64,000 bases of DNA from COMBO-56-21 sp041559015 (GTDB lineage: Archaea > Thermoplasmatota > Thermoplasmata > UBA10834): positions 1 through 64,000 of the forward strand of contig JBFFED010000004.1 in NCBI GenBank assembly GCA_041559015.1. The letters run 5' to 3'. The notes beneath the pieces are model-generated. The model worked only from the letters and a program-made list of their open reading frames with translations. It was not told the DNA's origin and did not search any database. Shown here piece after piece: positions 51,047-60,289 of the stretch. A program made the position numbers and the translations under genes. The number at the start of each line of letters is the position of its first letter. Positions within the stretch are counted from its first letter, which is position 1.

Positions 51047-51423
51047 CTGCCCATCTCCGCTCTTGTGGACGGGGCTATTGAATCTATGATGGATTCGATG
51101 TCGTCGGCCATCATGGAGACCTCTATGTCCCCGAGGGCATGATCTTCCTCAGAGAAGGATATCTTCCCAATGGCCGCGACCTGCTTGTTGAGCCTGAATC
51201 TGGTCGTGTCCCCTTTCAGGCCACGCCGCATGACCTTCCGGGCGGCGTCCCGTATCTTGTACCTCTTCAGCAGCTCGCCGAACTCGTCAACGGAACCCGA
51301 GGTGGCGATTATCTCTGAATCACCACGGACCTCCGCGTCAGGAAAGAGATTGCGAATCGCGCGGATGACCGCGTTCCTATCCTCAGTCGCGTGGCACCGC
51401 GCCCTGAGGCGGATATCCAGCAT
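51043..51423 (-). CDS. UPF0201 RNA-binding-like protein
   Basis: This 126-residue archaeal UPF0201 (PF01877) protein has IRLRARCHATEDRNAVIRAI, LFPDAEVRGDSE and DTTRFRLNKQVAAIGKISF. The fold resembles ribosomal protein L5 or other RNA-binding proteins, and the function is unproven. It is leaderless by prediction: the shared TATA box at 51446-51453 lies about 26 nt before its ATG. It is coupled to the TIM-barrel gene. Confidence 0.88.
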   Translation of the reverse strand: MLDIRLRARCHATEDRNAVIRAIRNLFPDAEVRGDSEIIATSGSVDEFGELLKRYKIRDAARKVMRRGLKGDTTRFRLNKQVAAIGKISFSEEDHALGDIEVSMMADDIESIIDSIAPSTRAEMGR

Positions 51424-51445
51424 GTGCTGACCATGTTAGAAAAGA

Positions 51446-51453
51446 TATTTAAA
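51446..51453. promoter_or_regulatory. Shared bidirectional TATA box
   Basis: TATTTAAA on the plus strand is TTTAAATA on the minus strand, an exact match to the archaeal TATA consensus in the minus direction. It is about 26 nt from the UPF0201 ATG (51423) and about 28 nt from the DP1 ATG (51478). One box seems to serve both leaderless genes. Confidence 0.65.
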
Positions 51454-51477
51454 GACGTCCGCGCTAGGATTCGCGGG

Positions 51478-52950
51478 ATGAAGAAGCGGGTTCTGAAGGC
51501 GCTCACGGAAAAAGGCATTCTTGTCGAGCCTGATGCTCTCGACGCGCTCTCGAAAGCGCCTGACGCTATGAGATGCGTTCAGTTGATCACCGACGACGGA
51601 GAGAACAGACCGCTCATATTGACGCGCTCCGATATCGCCAACTACATTGAGTGTCTGTCGACGAAGCCGTCCTCGACGGTGAAGGCGACCCAGGCAGCGG
51701 CCCCCGTGGTCGACTCTGCCCCGGCGACAGCGCAGCATCCGTGGAATACCTCTGAGATGAAGGTGCTGAAGGACATCACGGGTGACTCGACCTGCGTCGG
51801 CAACGTCATCGATTTCGCCAAGCTCTTCAACGATCGGTTCGCCGCCTTGAAGAGGATGCTCGCGAGGAGGCGGGATCTCTCCGGCCTGGTGTCAATCGCG
51901 AAGGCGAAGAGAGTTCAGAGGGATGTCAGGTTCGTCGGTATGGTGAACGACGTGCGCTCGACCAAGCATGGCCACACGATGCTCGAGATGGAGGACGAAG
52001 AGGACAAGGTCCAGGTGCTCGTAATGAAGACCGCTTCGCGAGTCTTGCTCGGCTCGTTCGTGAAGGATGAGGTGGTCGGGGTTGTTGGGTCGTTCAGCAA
52101 GGATGGGGAGATCGTGATCGCGAAGGACCTAATCAGGCCTGATGTGCCCCTCAACAGCGGGATGGTGCCGAACGGTTCGGACACCATTGTTGCGTTCGCC
52201 TCCGACATACATGTCGGGAGCACGGAGTTCATGGGAGATGCGTGGGAGCGGTTCATTGCATGGCTCGGAAATGACCCGGTGGCAGAGGATATCAGGTACA
52301 TCATCATGCCCGGCGATCTTGTGGACGGGATCGGCATCTACCCTGGTCAGGAGGACGAGCTGGTGATAGAGGATGTGTATGAGCAGTACAAGGAGCTCGC
52401 ACGGCTCGTGGAGAAGGTGCCTGAGCGCATCAGAATCATCATGATGCCCGGGAACCACGACGCCGTCAGACTTGCGGAGCCTCAGCCGGCCCTCCCGAAT
52501 GAGATATCCTCGATGTTCGATTCGAGGGTGACTTTCGTCGGCAACCCCTGCTACCTGGACATCGAGGGCAGGGTGATCCTCGCATACCACGGCAGGAGCA
52601 TGGATGACTTCGTCGCAAACGTACGGAGCCTCTCGTACCGGGAGCCGGAGAGGATCATGATGGACATGCTGAAGAGAAGGCACATGGCGCCCATCTACGG
52701 AGAGAAGACCGCCCTTGCCCCAGAGCAGAAGGATTACCTCGTCATAGACAGGGTGCCTGACATCTTCGTGACGGGGCACATACACGGCTGCAAGGTCGAC
52801 GAGTACAGGGGCATCAAGCTGATAAACGCCTCCGCATGGCAGTCCCAGACGGCCTTCCAGAGGATGCACAACCAGATACCGGACCCTGCGAAGGTGCCCA
52901 TGGTCAACCTCGGCACCGGGGAGATATGGATAGAGGATTTCTCCAGTTGA
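51478..52950 (+). CDS. polB: DNA polymerase D small subunit DP1
   Basis: The 490-residue protein starts at MKKRVLKALTEKGILV. After an N-terminal helical part and linker comes an OB fold (about 150-230; VRFVGMVNDVRSTKHGHTML). The metallophosphoesterase (Mre11-like) domain follows: FASDIHVGS, MPGDLVDG, MPGNHDAV, LAYHGRSMDD and VTGHIHGCK. DP1 provides the 3'-5' proofreading exonuclease of the archaeal replicase PolD. An upstream frame of 29 codons overlaps the promoter and UPF0201, so it is rejected. Confidence 0.96.
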   Translation: MKKRVLKALTEKGILVEPDALDALSKAPDAMRCVQLITDDGENRPLILTRSDIANYIECLSTKPSSTVKATQAAAPVVDSAPATAQHPWNTSEMKVLKDITGDSTCVGNVIDFAKLFNDRFAALKRMLARRRDLSGLVSIAKAKRVQRDVRFVGMVNDVRSTKHGHTMLEMEDEEDKVQVLVMKTASRVLLGSFVKDEVVGVVGSFSKDGEIVIAKDLIRPDVPLNSGMVPNGSDTIVAFASDIHVGSTEFMGDAWERFIAWLGNDPVAEDIRYIIMPGDLVDGIGIYPGQEDELVIEDVYEQYKELARLVEKVPERIRIIMMPGNHDAVRLAEPQPALPNEISSMFDSRVTFVGNPCYLDIEGRVILAYHGRSMDDFVANVRSLSYREPERIMMDMLKRRHMAPIYGEKTALAPEQKDYLVIDRVPDIFVTGHIHGCKVDEYRGIKLINASAWQSQTAFQRMHNQIPDPAKVPMVNLGTGEIWIEDFSS

Positions 52951-52996
52951 TACCGCGGGTCAAAGACTTGATATCCGATTAGCGGGATTGCCCATC

Positions 52997-54373
52997 GTGC
53001 ACGAGTTCGACATGTTCTTCCGCCCGGGATCGGTGGCCGTCATCGGCGCGACCCCTTCGTCCGGCAAGATCGGGAACATAATCATTGAGAATCTCTTCAG
53101 CCAGGGGTACAAGGGGAAGGTCTACTTCGTCAACCCGAACTACAGCGAGATACTGGGCATGCCGTGCTATCCGACTGTGCTCGAATGCCCAGAGACGCCC
53201 GACATGGCTGTGATAGTAGTGCCTGCGAAGCTTGTCGCCGGGGTTCTGGAGGAGGCGGGCCAGAAGGGAGTGAGATGTGTAACCATCATATCAGCGGGCT
53301 TCTCCGAGGGCGATGATGAGGGCAAGGCCAGGGAGAGACAGGTTGTCGAGATTGCGAACAGGCACGGGATCAGGGTCATCGGTCCCAACTCGCTCGGAAT
53401 CATCTCACCTCACCATGACATGAACGCATCATTCGCGAGGACGACGCCACTGAAGGGACCCATCGCATTCTTCTCACAGAGCGGTGCGTTCTGCACCGCG
53501 GCAATCGAGTACTCTGTCAGCGATCTGCTCGGGTTCTCCGCATTCGTCAGCACGGGCAACAAGGCAGACATAGACGACGCGGACCTCGTGAGTTACTTCG
53601 CAGACGATCCGGAGACTAAGTGCATCGCCGCGTACATGGAGTCCACGAGGAAAGGGCAGGAGCTGTTCAAGGCCCTGGAGAAGGCATCCGAGAAGAAGCC
53701 CATAGTGATACTCAAAGCGGGCAGGTCAAAGAGAGGGGCCAAGGCTGCGAGCTCACATACGGGCGCGCTCGCGGGCTCTGATGCCGCCTTCGACGCCGCA
53801 TTCAAGCAGACCGGGGTGTACAGGGCGAGGACGATGTTCGAGCTGTTCGACGCCTCTCAGGCGTTGGCGTACCAGCCGCCTCTGAGCGGGGACGGACTGG
53901 CGATAGTGACCAACGCGGGCGGTATGGGAGTCATCGCCACGGACTACGCCGAGGAGATGGGGCTGGAGCTGGCTGAGCTGTCCGCGAGCACGCTCGCCGA
54001 GATAGGCAAGGTCTGTCCTCCCACCTGGAGCTGGGGCAATCCCATAGACATCATCGGGGACGCGGACACGGCGAGATACTCGAACGTTCTCAAGATCGTG
54101 GGACAGGCGCCCGAGGTCAAGGGAATACTCGTGATAGCGGCAAGGCAAGCCGCGACGAACCTGTTCGAGCTGGCCAAGTGGATATCAATCACCGCAAAGC
54201 TGAGCGGGAAGCCGACTGTCACCTGCTTCGCTGGCATTGAGGACCCCGAGTCCGAGAGCTTCCTGGACGGAAGGGGCATCCCGGTCATGCCCGTCCCGGA
54301 GAGGGCCGTGACCGCATTGCACGCGCTCTCGGTCAGAGGGCAGTACCTGAGCAAGAAGAAGATACCTCGATGA
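52997..54373 (+). CDS. acdA: ADP-forming acyl-CoA synthetase, alpha subunit
   Basis: The 458-residue protein has a CoA-binding Rossmann domain (RPGSVAVIGATPSSGKIGN), the two succinyl-CoA synthetase-like domains, and the phosphohistidine loop ASSHTGALAGSDAAF. It lacks the ATP-grasp beta part, which must be encoded elsewhere. With a beta subunit it makes ATP from acetyl- or other acyl-CoA, the end step of peptide fermentation. Start GTG 52997 lies about 27 nt after a TATA-like CTTGATATC; TTG 52988 is an alternative. Confidence 0.92.
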   Translation: MHEFDMFFRPGSVAVIGATPSSGKIGNIIIENLFSQGYKGKVYFVNPNYSEILGMPCYPTVLECPETPDMAVIVVPAKLVAGVLEEAGQKGVRCVTIISAGFSEGDDEGKARERQVVEIANRHGIRVIGPNSLGIISPHHDMNASFARTTPLKGPIAFFSQSGAFCTAAIEYSVSDLLGFSAFVSTGNKADIDDADLVSYFADDPETKCIAAYMESTRKGQELFKALEKASEKKPIVILKAGRSKRGAKAASSHTGALAGSDAAFDAAFKQTGVYRARTMFELFDASQALAYQPPLSGDGLAIVTNAGGMGVIATDYAEEMGLELAELSASTLAEIGKVCPPTWSWGNPIDIIGDADTARYSNVLKIVGQAPEVKGILVIAARQAATNLFELAKWISITAKLSGKPTVTCFAGIEDPESESFLDGRGIPVMPVPERAVTALHALSVRGQYLSKKKIPR

Positions 54374-54390
54374 CCCTTCTGGGAGACTTG

Positions 54391-54516
54391 TCAGCCGAAC
54401 AGTTCCCTGATTATGAGATAGGCGCCAATTCCGATGAAGACCAGGCTGGACAGGAACGCGACCATGATCACCTTCATCATGAACTGCCTGTCCCGCAGGA
54501 GATCGGAGAGTGCCAT
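54391..54516 (-). CDS. 41-residue single-pass membrane peptide in the ATP synthase operon
   Basis: The frame starts four bases after the atpD stop codon and reads MALSDLLRDRQFMMKV, then a hydrophobic segment IMVAFLSSLVFIGIGAYLII and RELFG. One membrane helix has a basic N-terminal side. GAGG in the atpD end is nine bases before the ATG. The close coupling makes it a likely last gene of the A-ATPase operon. I know no named family. It could be an ATPase accessory or assembly peptide. Confidence 0.65.
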   Translation of the reverse strand: MALSDLLRDRQFMMKVIMVAFLSSLVFIGIGAYLIIRELFG

Positions 54517-54520
54517 GCAG

Positions 54521-55162
54521 TCAAGCCTCTGCGGCCTTGGCCGACTTGTCCTTGATTCGCTTCAGGCGGAAGGTGTTGTCCCTCTCCATCTCCTCGAGCC
54601 TGAACCTGATGAACCGCTCGATCTCCTGGAGGTCGGGGAGCACCTTGAACTCGAGGGCGTTCACGCGCCTCTTGGTCCGTTCTATCTCCTCGAGGAGCTT
54701 CTTCATCGTCGTCTCCAGCTCGGCCGCCTTCACGACCGTCTCCACCAGGTTCTCATAGGCCTCGGTCGCCTCGTCTATCCTCGGGGACGTCCCGATGATG
54801 CCGTAACCGCGCTCGGTTATCGGCGCGACTATCTTGGTGGATTTGATCTCCGGCACCACGACACCCATGAGGTTCCTGCTGCGGAGCTGTATCTCCGGGT
54901 GGCCCGTGAGGGCATATGATGCGGACCTGACCGCTATCACGCCGTCCACCGCGCTCGCGATGGCAATCTTCTCGCTCGCCTCCTTGTAGCGCCTCGCGAT
55001 CTCCAGCCTGAGGCCCTTGGCCTGGTCGAGTATCTTGAAGAACTCGAGTATCAGGCCATCCCTCTTGAGCTTCAGTATCTTGTAGCCGTTCTGGGTCAAC
55101 CTGATCTTCTTGGTGACCTCGAGCAGCTCCGATCTCGTTGGCTGGACCTCTCTCTGCGGCAT
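54521..55162 (-). CDS. atpD: A-type ATP synthase subunit D
   Basis: The 213-residue central stalk subunit begins VQPTRSELLEVTKKIRLTQN and forms two long coiled-coil helices with a short hairpin between. AELETTMKKLLEEIERTKRR is in the second helix and is typical of the family. It rotates inside A3B3. It starts seven bases after the atpB stop. Confidence 0.95.
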   Translation of the reverse strand: MPQREVQPTRSELLEVTKKIRLTQNGYKILKLKRDGLILEFFKILDQAKGLRLEIARRYKEASEKIAIASAVDGVIAVRSASYALTGHPEIQLRSRNLMGVVVPEIKSTKIVAPITERGYGIIGTSPRIDEATEAYENLVETVVKAAELETTMKKLLEEIERTKRRVNALEFKVLPDLQEIERFIRFRLEEMERDNTFRLKRIKDKSAKAAEA

Positions 55163-55169
55163 CTCGATC

Positions 55170-56546
55170 TCACTTCTTCATGGTCGGGTGGTACTTCTCG
55201 ATGAACTTGCGATCTATCTTGGTGAGCGAATCTATGGGCAGCCCCGACAGCAGCTCCCAGCCGAGGTCGAGGGTCTGCTCGATAGTCCTGTCCTCAGTCT
55301 TCTCCTGCCGGACGAACCTGTCCTCGAACGCGTCCGCGAAATCGAGGAACTTCCTGTCCCTGTCCGAGAGCGCCTCCTTGCCCACGATGGCCACGAGGCC
55401 CCTGAGATCCCTGCCCTCGGCGTAGGCGGCGTAGAGCTGGTCCGAGACCGCCCTGTGGTCATCCCTCGTCCTGCCAGGGCCTATGCCCTGGCCCATGAGC
55501 CTCGAGAGCGACCGCTCGACAGCGACTGGCGGGAAGATGCCCTTCCTGTGCAGGTCTCTCGACGCGACGATCTGCCCCTCAGTGATGTATCCCGTCAGAT
55601 CGGGAATCGGGTGCGTGATGTCGTCACCCGGCATGGAGAGTATCGGGAACTGCGTGATCGAGCCGTTCTTGTCCTTGATCCTGCCCGCGCGCTCGTACAT
55701 CGACGCGAGATCGGTGTACATGTAGCCTGGGTAGCCCCGCCTCGCGGGCACCTCCTCCCTCGCGGCGCCTATCTGCCTGAGCGCCTCGCAGTAGTTGGTC
55801 AGGTCCGTCAATATGACGAGCACGTGCATGCCGAGGTCGAACGCAAGGTACTCCGCGGTGGTGAGTGCGAGCCTAGGCGTCAGGAGCCTCTCGATGGCGG
55901 GGTCGTCCGCGAGATTGAGGAACACGACCGCCCTCTTGAGCGCGCCAGTCCTCTCGAAATCCTTCATGAAGTACTGAGCCTCCTCGCTCGTGATACCCAT
56001 GGCGGCGAACACGACCGCGAACTCCTCCTTGCCTCCCAGGACCTTCGCCTGCCTCGCAATCTGCAGCGCTATGTCGTTGTGCGGGAGACCCGAACCTGAG
56101 AATATCGGGAGCTTCTGCCCCCTAACGAGCGTGTTCATGCCGTCTATGGTGGAGATGCCCGTCTGGATGAACTCCTGCGGGTTGTCCCTAGCCCAGGGGT
56201 TGATGGCCGCGCCGATGATCTCGAGCCTCTTCTCCGGTATGATCGGAGGGCCGTTGTCGAGCGGGTCGCCGGAGCCGCTCAGTATCCTCCCGAGCATGTC
56301 CTTCGCGACTGGCATCTTGACGGTCTCGCCCAGGAACTTCACCCCGGAAGCGCGGTCGATGCCGCCTGTGCCCTCGAAAACCTGTATCACGACTACCTCG
56401 TCCGATGTGTCCAGGACCTGCCCCCTCTTCATGGATCCGTCGGGAAGGGCGATCTGCACGAGCTCGCCGTATCCGACCGGCTCGGTCTTCTCGACGAACA
56501 CGAGCGGTCCAGCGATCTGGTTGATCGTGTGGTACTCCTTGGCCAT
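55170..56546 (-). CDS. atpB: A-type ATP synthase subunit B
   Basis: The 458-residue subunit has the non-catalytic nucleotide fold: TINQIAGPLVFVEKTEPVGY, IFSGSGLPHNDIALQIARQA in place of a P-loop, and RRGYPGYMYTDLASMYERAG. It alternates with subunit A in the headpiece. ATG 56546 lies within the atpA end; a GTG three codons upstream overlaps atpA by four bases. It follows atpA directly. Confidence 0.97.
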   Translation of the reverse strand: MAKEYHTINQIAGPLVFVEKTEPVGYGELVQIALPDGSMKRGQVLDTSDEVVVIQVFEGTGGIDRASGVKFLGETVKMPVAKDMLGRILSGSGDPLDNGPPIIPEKRLEIIGAAINPWARDNPQEFIQTGISTIDGMNTLVRGQKLPIFSGSGLPHNDIALQIARQAKVLGGKEEFAVVFAAMGITSEEAQYFMKDFERTGALKRAVVFLNLADDPAIERLLTPRLALTTAEYLAFDLGMHVLVILTDLTNYCEALRQIGAAREEVPARRGYPGYMYTDLASMYERAGRIKDKNGSITQFPILSMPGDDITHPIPDLTGYITEGQIVASRDLHRKGIFPPVAVERSLSRLMGQGIGPGRTRDDHRAVSDQLYAAYAEGRDLRGLVAIVGKEALSDRDRKFLDFADAFEDRFVRQEKTEDRTIEQTLDLGWELLSGLPIDSLTKIDRKFIEKYHPTMKK

Positions 56547-56551
56547 GTCGT

Positions 56552-58288
56552 TCACACCCCCAGAGAAGCGAACTGCTTCTCCATCTCGGCGCCCACCTTC
56601 TTCAGGTCTTCGTCTATCGTCTCCTCGAACTTCAGCTTGCCCAGGTCGCTCCTGCAGGGGAGGGACGATATCTTCTCAAGGGGCACCTCGAGGGCGATCG
56701 CCTTGTTCGCCAGCTCCGAGAACTTCCTTATCGTGCTCATGTACTCGAACTGCCGCGAGAGCGGGCTGTAGGTGTCGACCGGGTGGTACGCACTCTGCTG
56801 GAGGAAGAACTCGCGGATCATTCTGGCGACATCCAGCGTGAGCCTCTGCTCTTCGGGGAGCGCGTCCGATCCGACGAGCTGCACGATCTCCTGCAGCTCC
56901 GACTCCTTCTGGAGGGTCTCCATGGCCCACAGCCTGACATGGTTCCAGTCCTCGGACACGTTCTTCCTGTACCAGTCCTCCAATATTGGGCTGTAGAGGC
57001 TGTAGGAGGTCAGCCAGTTGATTGCAGGGAAGTGCCTCCTCTCCCTCAGCTTCGAGTCCAGCGCCCAGAAGACCTTGACTATCCTAAGCGTGTTCTGCGT
57101 GACGGGTTCGCTGAAATCGCCTCCGGAGGGAGAGACCGCACCGATGACAGATATGGAGCCGATGTGGCCTGAGTGCGTCTTCACGCGACCGCACCTCTCG
57201 TAGAACTCGGAGAGCCTTGATGCGAGGTACGCTGGATAGCCCTCCTCGCCCGGCATCTCCTCCAGTCTTGAGGATATCTCCCTCATCGCCTCCGCCCAAC
57301 GCGAGGTCGAATCGGCCATGAGAGACACGTCGTAGCCCATGTCCCTGTAGTACTCTGCGATCGTGATGCCCGTGTACACGGACGCCTCCCGGGCGGCCAC
57401 CGGCATGTTGGATGTGTTCGCCACTAGGACAGTCCTGCCCATGAGCGGCTTGCCCGATTTCGGGTCCTCCAGCTCCGGGAAGGATGTGAGGACCTCGGTC
57501 ATCTCGTTGCCCCTCTCGCCGCAGCCGACATAGATGACTATCTGTGCGTCGCTCCACTTGGACAGCTGCTGCGACGTGACTGTCTTGCCAGTCCCGAAGC
57601 CCCCGGGGATCGCCGCGGTCCCGCCCTTGGCGAGCGGGAATAGCATGTCGAGCACGCGCTGGCCGGTGACGAGCGGTATGTCGGGAAGGAGCTTCTCGAC
57701 ATATGGCCTAGAGTGCCTCACGGGCCACTCCTGCATCAGCCTCAGTTTCTGGCCGGAGTCGAGCTCCGCGATAGTATCCTCGACCGTGAACTCGCCCCCG
57801 GAGATGCTCTTGATCTTCCCCTTCGCCTTCACAGGCGCAAGCACCTTGTGGACTATGTTGCCCTCGGGCACGGTGCCTATTATCTCCCCGCCCTTGAGCG
57901 CGTCCCCCACCTTGGCCGAAGGGGTGAAGCTCCACTTCTTCGTTCTGTCGAGGCCGGGAGCGGTCACGCCTCTCGAGACGAAGTCGCCCTGCTTGGCCCT
58001 GAGGACCGGCAGGGGCCTCTGGACGCCGTCGTAGACGCTGGACAACAGGCCGGGCCCGAGCTCCACGAGGAGAGGCGCCGCGCTGTCGATGACCTCCTCG
58101 CCGGGCCTTATCCCGGACGTGTCCTCATAGACCTGGATGATCGTCTTGTCGCCCACGAGCTTGATCACCTCGCCCATGAGCTTCATCTCCCCGACGTAGA
58201 CGACATCGTACATCCTAGGCGAGATTCCCTCGGCCGTGACGACCGGGCCCGCCACCCTCGTTATCTTCCCTTTCTTCTTCTCAGCCAT
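56552..58288 (-). CDS. atpA: A-type ATP synthase catalytic subunit A
   Basis: The 578-residue subunit has the P-loop IPGGFGTGKTVTSQ, the catalytic-site GCGERGNEMTEVL and ADSTSRWAEAMREISSRLEE. The bulge (non-homologous) domain of A-type enzymes is at about residues 110-200. There is no intein in the P-loop region, which is an intein site in some archaea. ATG 58288 has GGGAG nine bases upstream; a GTG at 58294 is possible. Confidence 0.97.
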   Translation of the reverse strand: MAEKKKGKITRVAGPVVTAEGISPRMYDVVYVGEMKLMGEVIKLVGDKTIIQVYEDTSGIRPGEEVIDSAAPLLVELGPGLLSSVYDGVQRPLPVLRAKQGDFVSRGVTAPGLDRTKKWSFTPSAKVGDALKGGEIIGTVPEGNIVHKVLAPVKAKGKIKSISGGEFTVEDTIAELDSGQKLRLMQEWPVRHSRPYVEKLLPDIPLVTGQRVLDMLFPLAKGGTAAIPGGFGTGKTVTSQQLSKWSDAQIVIYVGCGERGNEMTEVLTSFPELEDPKSGKPLMGRTVLVANTSNMPVAAREASVYTGITIAEYYRDMGYDVSLMADSTSRWAEAMREISSRLEEMPGEEGYPAYLASRLSEFYERCGRVKTHSGHIGSISVIGAVSPSGGDFSEPVTQNTLRIVKVFWALDSKLRERRHFPAINWLTSYSLYSPILEDWYRKNVSEDWNHVRLWAMETLQKESELQEIVQLVGSDALPEEQRLTLDVARMIREFFLQQSAYHPVDTYSPLSRQFEYMSTIRKFSELANKAIALEVPLEKISSLPCRSDLGKLKFEETIDEDLKKVGAEMEKQFASLGV

Positions 58289-58304
58289 AGCCACTCGCTC
58301 CCAT

Positions 58305-58604
58305 TCATTTCGACTTGTAGAGATCTATGCCCATCGCCCGTCGGACCTTGTCCCTCATGTCTCCCTCCTCCAGTCCGACAGGTATCACGACGGGGTCGAC
58401 GCTCTCCAGCATCCGGGTCTTGAGCTGCGCGGGGAGCTTCTCCATGTCCCGCGTGCTGACCGCTAAGATGCCCACGTCGGCCTCGTCCATTATCTTGACC
58501 ACCGTCTCGAGGTACTTGTCTGGCGTCGTGGCATACACCTTGCGTATGCCCGCGAGCCTGAACCCCGTGACGAACTCCTCCGAACCCACTACGGCGATCT
58601 CCAT
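58305..58604 (-). CDS. atpF: A-type ATP synthase subunit F
   Basis: The 99-residue protein starts MEIAVVGSEEFVTGFRLAGI, the CheY-like fold of subunit F, and contains EADVGILAVS and DPVVIPVGLEEGDMRDKVRR. It sits on the central stalk with D. It follows atpC with one base between. Confidence 0.95.
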   Translation of the reverse strand: MEIAVVGSEEFVTGFRLAGIRKVYATTPDKYLETVVKIMDEADVGILAVSTRDMEKLPAQLKTRMLESVDPVVIPVGLEEGDMRDKVRRAMGIDLYKSK

Positions 58605-58605
58605 G

Positions 58606-59664
58606 TCACACCACCAGCAGGTTCTCTATGACCTTCGTCGGGAGGCCGCTCTCCTTGCCCCTCGCGATGATTCTTATGTTGTCTACTTCCACTTTCTTGC
58701 GTATCATGTAGTTGACTATCGGCAGGACCGATAGGGGATAGAAGTGCGCGAACTTCTCGCTCGTGTGTATCAGCGCCTTGTCGAGCGCGATCGTGATGCC
58801 GGAGAGCTTCTGGTCCGCTTTGAACTGCTCCAAGTGATCCTTAATCTCGTCGAACATCGAGGACTTCTCGAGTTCCTCGATTATCGGCATCAGCCCCTCC
58901 TGCTGGGCCAGCGCCCTCAGCCTGTCAACGCTGAAGTCCATCCCTCCGGGGATGAGATACTTGGCCACCTTGTCCTCAGGGACCTTCTCGGCCTTCAGCT
59001 TCAGGAGGACCTTGAGGTTGGTCACATCGATCTCCCGCCTGACGAAATCCCTCAGGAGCTTCTCGGCGGTGTTGGTCGGTTCGATGTCGTTGAGCAGGTC
59101 GTGATACATGACCATATCCAAATGATCCTCCAGGGCCGCGAGCCTCCCGGAATCGACCGCTTCCCGGACCAGCTCCGGCGTGATGCCCAATGAGGGCCTC
59201 TTCGAAAGTGCGTCCATGATCTCCTGCATCTGCCCCATTTGTATGAGCGACCGAAGATAGGCCTCAGAGAACTCCCCGGCAGGGACGAGCGTGTCGACCA
59301 GCTCGTCCTCGCGGACGCCTGTGACCTTGCCCCTGAGGACCGTCTTGACGTTGAATGTGTCCCACCGCTTCAGGTAGTCCCCGACCATCTCCCTCAGGTG
59401 TCCGGTGCAGAAGCCGAGTATGGCGGAGTAGGTATCCGCCAGGTTGCGTGTCACGGCCACCTCGACGAGGTTTGCCCCCGTGTTGCGCGAGGCGTACCTC
59501 GTCATCTCCTCACGGTACTGCGTCTCCCCCAGGAACCGGCCAATCTCGTAGACATCCATGACCAGCATCCGCGAGTACGCCTCCCGCGAGAGGAGAAAGC
59601 TCTTCTTGGCCTTCACGCGCGTGCACGCGTACGCATAGTTACCTCTGCCGCCGAACAACCACAT
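58606..59664 (-). CDS. atpC: A-type ATP synthase subunit C
   Basis: The 352-residue protein is the three-domain helical funnel (NYAYACTRVKAKKSFLLSRE, YDLLNDIEPTNTAEKLLRDF in its middle) that caps the K ring. ATG 59664 is chosen since GGTGAG lies six bases upstream; GTG 59676 would overlap atpE by four bases. Length is typical for the archaeal form. Confidence 0.94.
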   Translation of the reverse strand: MWLFGGRGNYAYACTRVKAKKSFLLSREAYSRMLVMDVYEIGRFLGETQYREEMTRYASRNTGANLVEVAVTRNLADTYSAILGFCTGHLREMVGDYLKRWDTFNVKTVLRGKVTGVREDELVDTLVPAGEFSEAYLRSLIQMGQMQEIMDALSKRPSLGITPELVREAVDSGRLAALEDHLDMVMYHDLLNDIEPTNTAEKLLRDFVRREIDVTNLKVLLKLKAEKVPEDKVAKYLIPGGMDFSVDRLRALAQQEGLMPIIEELEKSSMFDEIKDHLEQFKADQKLSGITIALDKALIHTSEKFAHFYPLSVLPIVNYMIRKKVEVDNIRIIARGKESGLPTKVIENLLVV

Positions 59665-59672
59665 CTTATGGC

Positions 59673-60230
59673 TCACCCGAACAACTTGCCGTATATCTCC
59701 TGCATCCTCCTGCTCCAGATATCGTCCAACATAGTCTCGAACCGGAAGTCGAGCCTGACGGCCCTGTCCTTGCTCTCGAACACGAGGCCTCCGCCACAGT
59801 CGATGACGCCGCCATTGGCCATGCCCGCGGGCAATTGCAGGAGCGACTGGTCGTCCTTGTTAGAGTACACGTAGCACTCGCCCAGCTCCTTCTCGGCCCT
59901 AGCCACCAGCTTCGAGTACAACTTCTTGCGCTTAGGGGCGGGATAGTCCGAGAGCTCCGACAGGATCTGCTCCCTCAACTCCTCCATGACCTGTCTCTGG
60001 GCGGAGAGAGCCGTCTTCTTCGACTCGAGCTCCGCGCTCGATATCTCCTGCCGCTCCATCTGCTGGATGCTCGCAGCATTCCTCTTCTCCGCCCTGGCCC
60101 TGCTCTCCACGATTCTGCTGTCCGCGAGCTTCAGCTGCTCGTCGCGCTCGTTCTCGCCGTGGCGGATTATCTCCAGCTCCTTCTCCTTGCCCCTGCGGAG
60201 TATGTCCTCAACGACCTTGTTCAGGCTCAT
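59673..60230 (-). CDS. atpE: A-type ATP synthase subunit E
   Basis: The 185-residue peripheral stalk subunit has a charged N-terminal coiled coil (residues 1-100) and a globular C-terminal part with ANGGVIDCGGGLVFESKDR. It pairs with subunit H. A 59-nt gap separates it from atpK, longer than other gaps in the operon, as suits the need for many copies of K. Confidence 0.93.
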   Translation of the reverse strand: MSLNKVVEDILRRGKEKELEIIRHGENERDEQLKLADSRIVESRARAEKRNAASIQQMERQEISSAELESKKTALSAQRQVMEELREQILSELSDYPAPKRKKLYSKLVARAEKELGECYVYSNKDDQSLLQLPAGMANGGVIDCGGGLVFESKDRAVRLDFRFETMLDDIWSRRMQEIYGKLFG

Positions 60231-60289
60231 AGACTCTCAGCTCCTTGTTGGACCGCTGCGTCCCATTCTCACCGGTTCGACCTACATGC

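Noticed and set aside
55110..56099. Plus-strand frame of about 329 codons in the ATP synthase operon
   Set aside because: It is a shadow of atpB and has no family.
57500..57650. Intein in the atpA P-loop
   Set aside because: The P-loop GGFGTGKT is uninterrupted and the subunit has normal length.
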